A stretch of DNA of 5,545 nucleotides. Source: Chloroflexota bacterium. Lineage in GTDB: Bacteria > Chloroflexota > UBA6077 > CF-72. The notes under the pieces are model-generated. The model did no database searches. It was not told where the DNA came from and saw only the letters and a list, made by a program, of their open reading frames with translations. Of this stretch, positions 5,295 through 5,545 are shown piece by piece. The DNA lies in the NCBI GenBank assembly GCA_019242065.1, contig JAFAWJ010001095.1, positions 1 to 5,545 on the forward strand, given 5' to 3'. Made by a program: the position numbers and the translations under genes. Positions within the stretch are counted from its first letter, which is position 1. Every line of letters begins with the position of its first letter.

Positions 5295-5545
5295 ATGCTC
5301 GAGGCGAGCCTGCCCCTCGACCAGCAACTGGCGCGCCTGCCAGATCAGCCCGGCGTCTACAAGTTTTACGACGCACGGGGCGTGCTGCTGTACGTCGGCA
5401 AGGCCAAGTCGCTGCGCAACCGTGTGCGCTCGTACTTCGTGAAGGCCGCCACGCTCGAGCCGCACAAGCGCCAGATGGTGACCGAGATCGCCGACATTCA
5501 GTACCTGCTGGCCGAAACGCCGACCCAGGCGCTGCACTTCGAAGC
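5295..5545 (+). CDS. uvrC: UvrABC excinuclease subunit C, N-terminal part (cut by window edge)
   Basis: UvrC makes the two incisions around damaged DNA in nucleotide excision repair after UvrA/UvrB load at the lesion. The 83 visible codons cover the N-terminal GIY-YIG nuclease domain, which cuts on the 3' side. The leading segment LARLPDQPGVYKFYD (12-26) is typical of UvrC. It is followed by LLYVGKAKSLRNRVRSYF (31-48). Conserved active-site positions are present: Tyr22, Tyr33, Lys36, Arg43, and Glu83, the likely metal ligand, in ALHFE, where most UvrC proteins read ALLLE. The ATG at 5295 gives a normal N-terminus (MLEASLPLDQQLARLP). No ribosome-binding site precedes it. The rest of the protein, about 500-600 residues in the family, lies beyond the window. 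It diverges from murE across 14 bp. Confidence 0.95.
   Translation, partial: MLEASLPLDQQLARLPDQPGVYKFYDARGVLLYVGKAKSLRNRVRSYFVKAATLEPHKRQMVTEIADIQYLLAETPTQALHFE

Noticed and set aside
5281..5376. Longer murE start at 5376
   Set aside because: The extra 32 residues are Arg-rich, lie antisense to the conserved UvrC N-terminus, and are not found in the MurE family.
1..5545. A new defence system, CRISPR array, phage or insertion sequence
   Set aside because: Every stretch is accounted for by housekeeping or envelope genes, gaps are under 70 bp, and no spaced repeats, transposase or recombinase motifs are seen on either strand.

Overview
This GC-rich window (roughly two-thirds G+C by eye) looks like a bacterial chromosome segment. 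It carries five closely packed genes and one tRNA gene on the minus strand, and the start of a divergent gene on the plus strand at the right edge. Likely source is a Chloroflexota-type bacterium. The reasons are the membrane proteins with Pro/Thr/Ala-rich extracytoplasmic linkers, a LysM protein with an N-terminal membrane anchor, the GTG and TTG starts, and a MurE whose substrate motif does not look like the diaminopimelate type. This assignment is inference from style, not from a marker gene.

Layout from right to left, which is the direction of transcription for most of the window. At 5295-5545 (+) is the N-terminal 83 codons of UvrC, with the GIY-YIG nuclease domain. Only 14 bp away and divergent is murE (3775-5280, -). 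Next comes a membrane protein with a degenerate J domain inside and a predicted beta-sandwich outside (2831-3775, -), whose ATG overlaps the murE stop codon. After 8 bp follows homoserine kinase thrB (1950-2822, -), which overlaps the start of aspartate kinase lysC (710-1957, -) by 8 bp. A 64-bp gap with a perfect 8-bp inverted repeat separates lysC from a membrane-anchored LysM protein (160-645, -). A tRNA-Thr(CGT) gene (56-127, -) follows, and possibly the first codons of another minus-strand gene at the left edge.

The spacing suggests one transcription unit for murE, the J-like gene, thrB and lysC, probably continuing into the LysM gene. Aspartate kinase commits aspartate to the lysine/diaminopimelate and threonine branches. 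ThrB phosphorylates homoserine on the threonine branch. MurE adds the third residue of the peptidoglycan stem peptide. The LysM and J-like proteins face the cell envelope. The unit therefore joins amino-acid supply to wall synthesis and surface proteins.

The points most worth a second look are: a well-placed internal Shine-Dalgarno and ATG in lysC that would make a separate 163-residue regulatory subunit; a MurE motif reading DDPG where the diaminopimelate enzymes have DNPR; and a J-like domain lacking HPD joined to a transmembrane segment and an outer domain. I found no CRISPR array, insertion sequence, phage gene or defence system.
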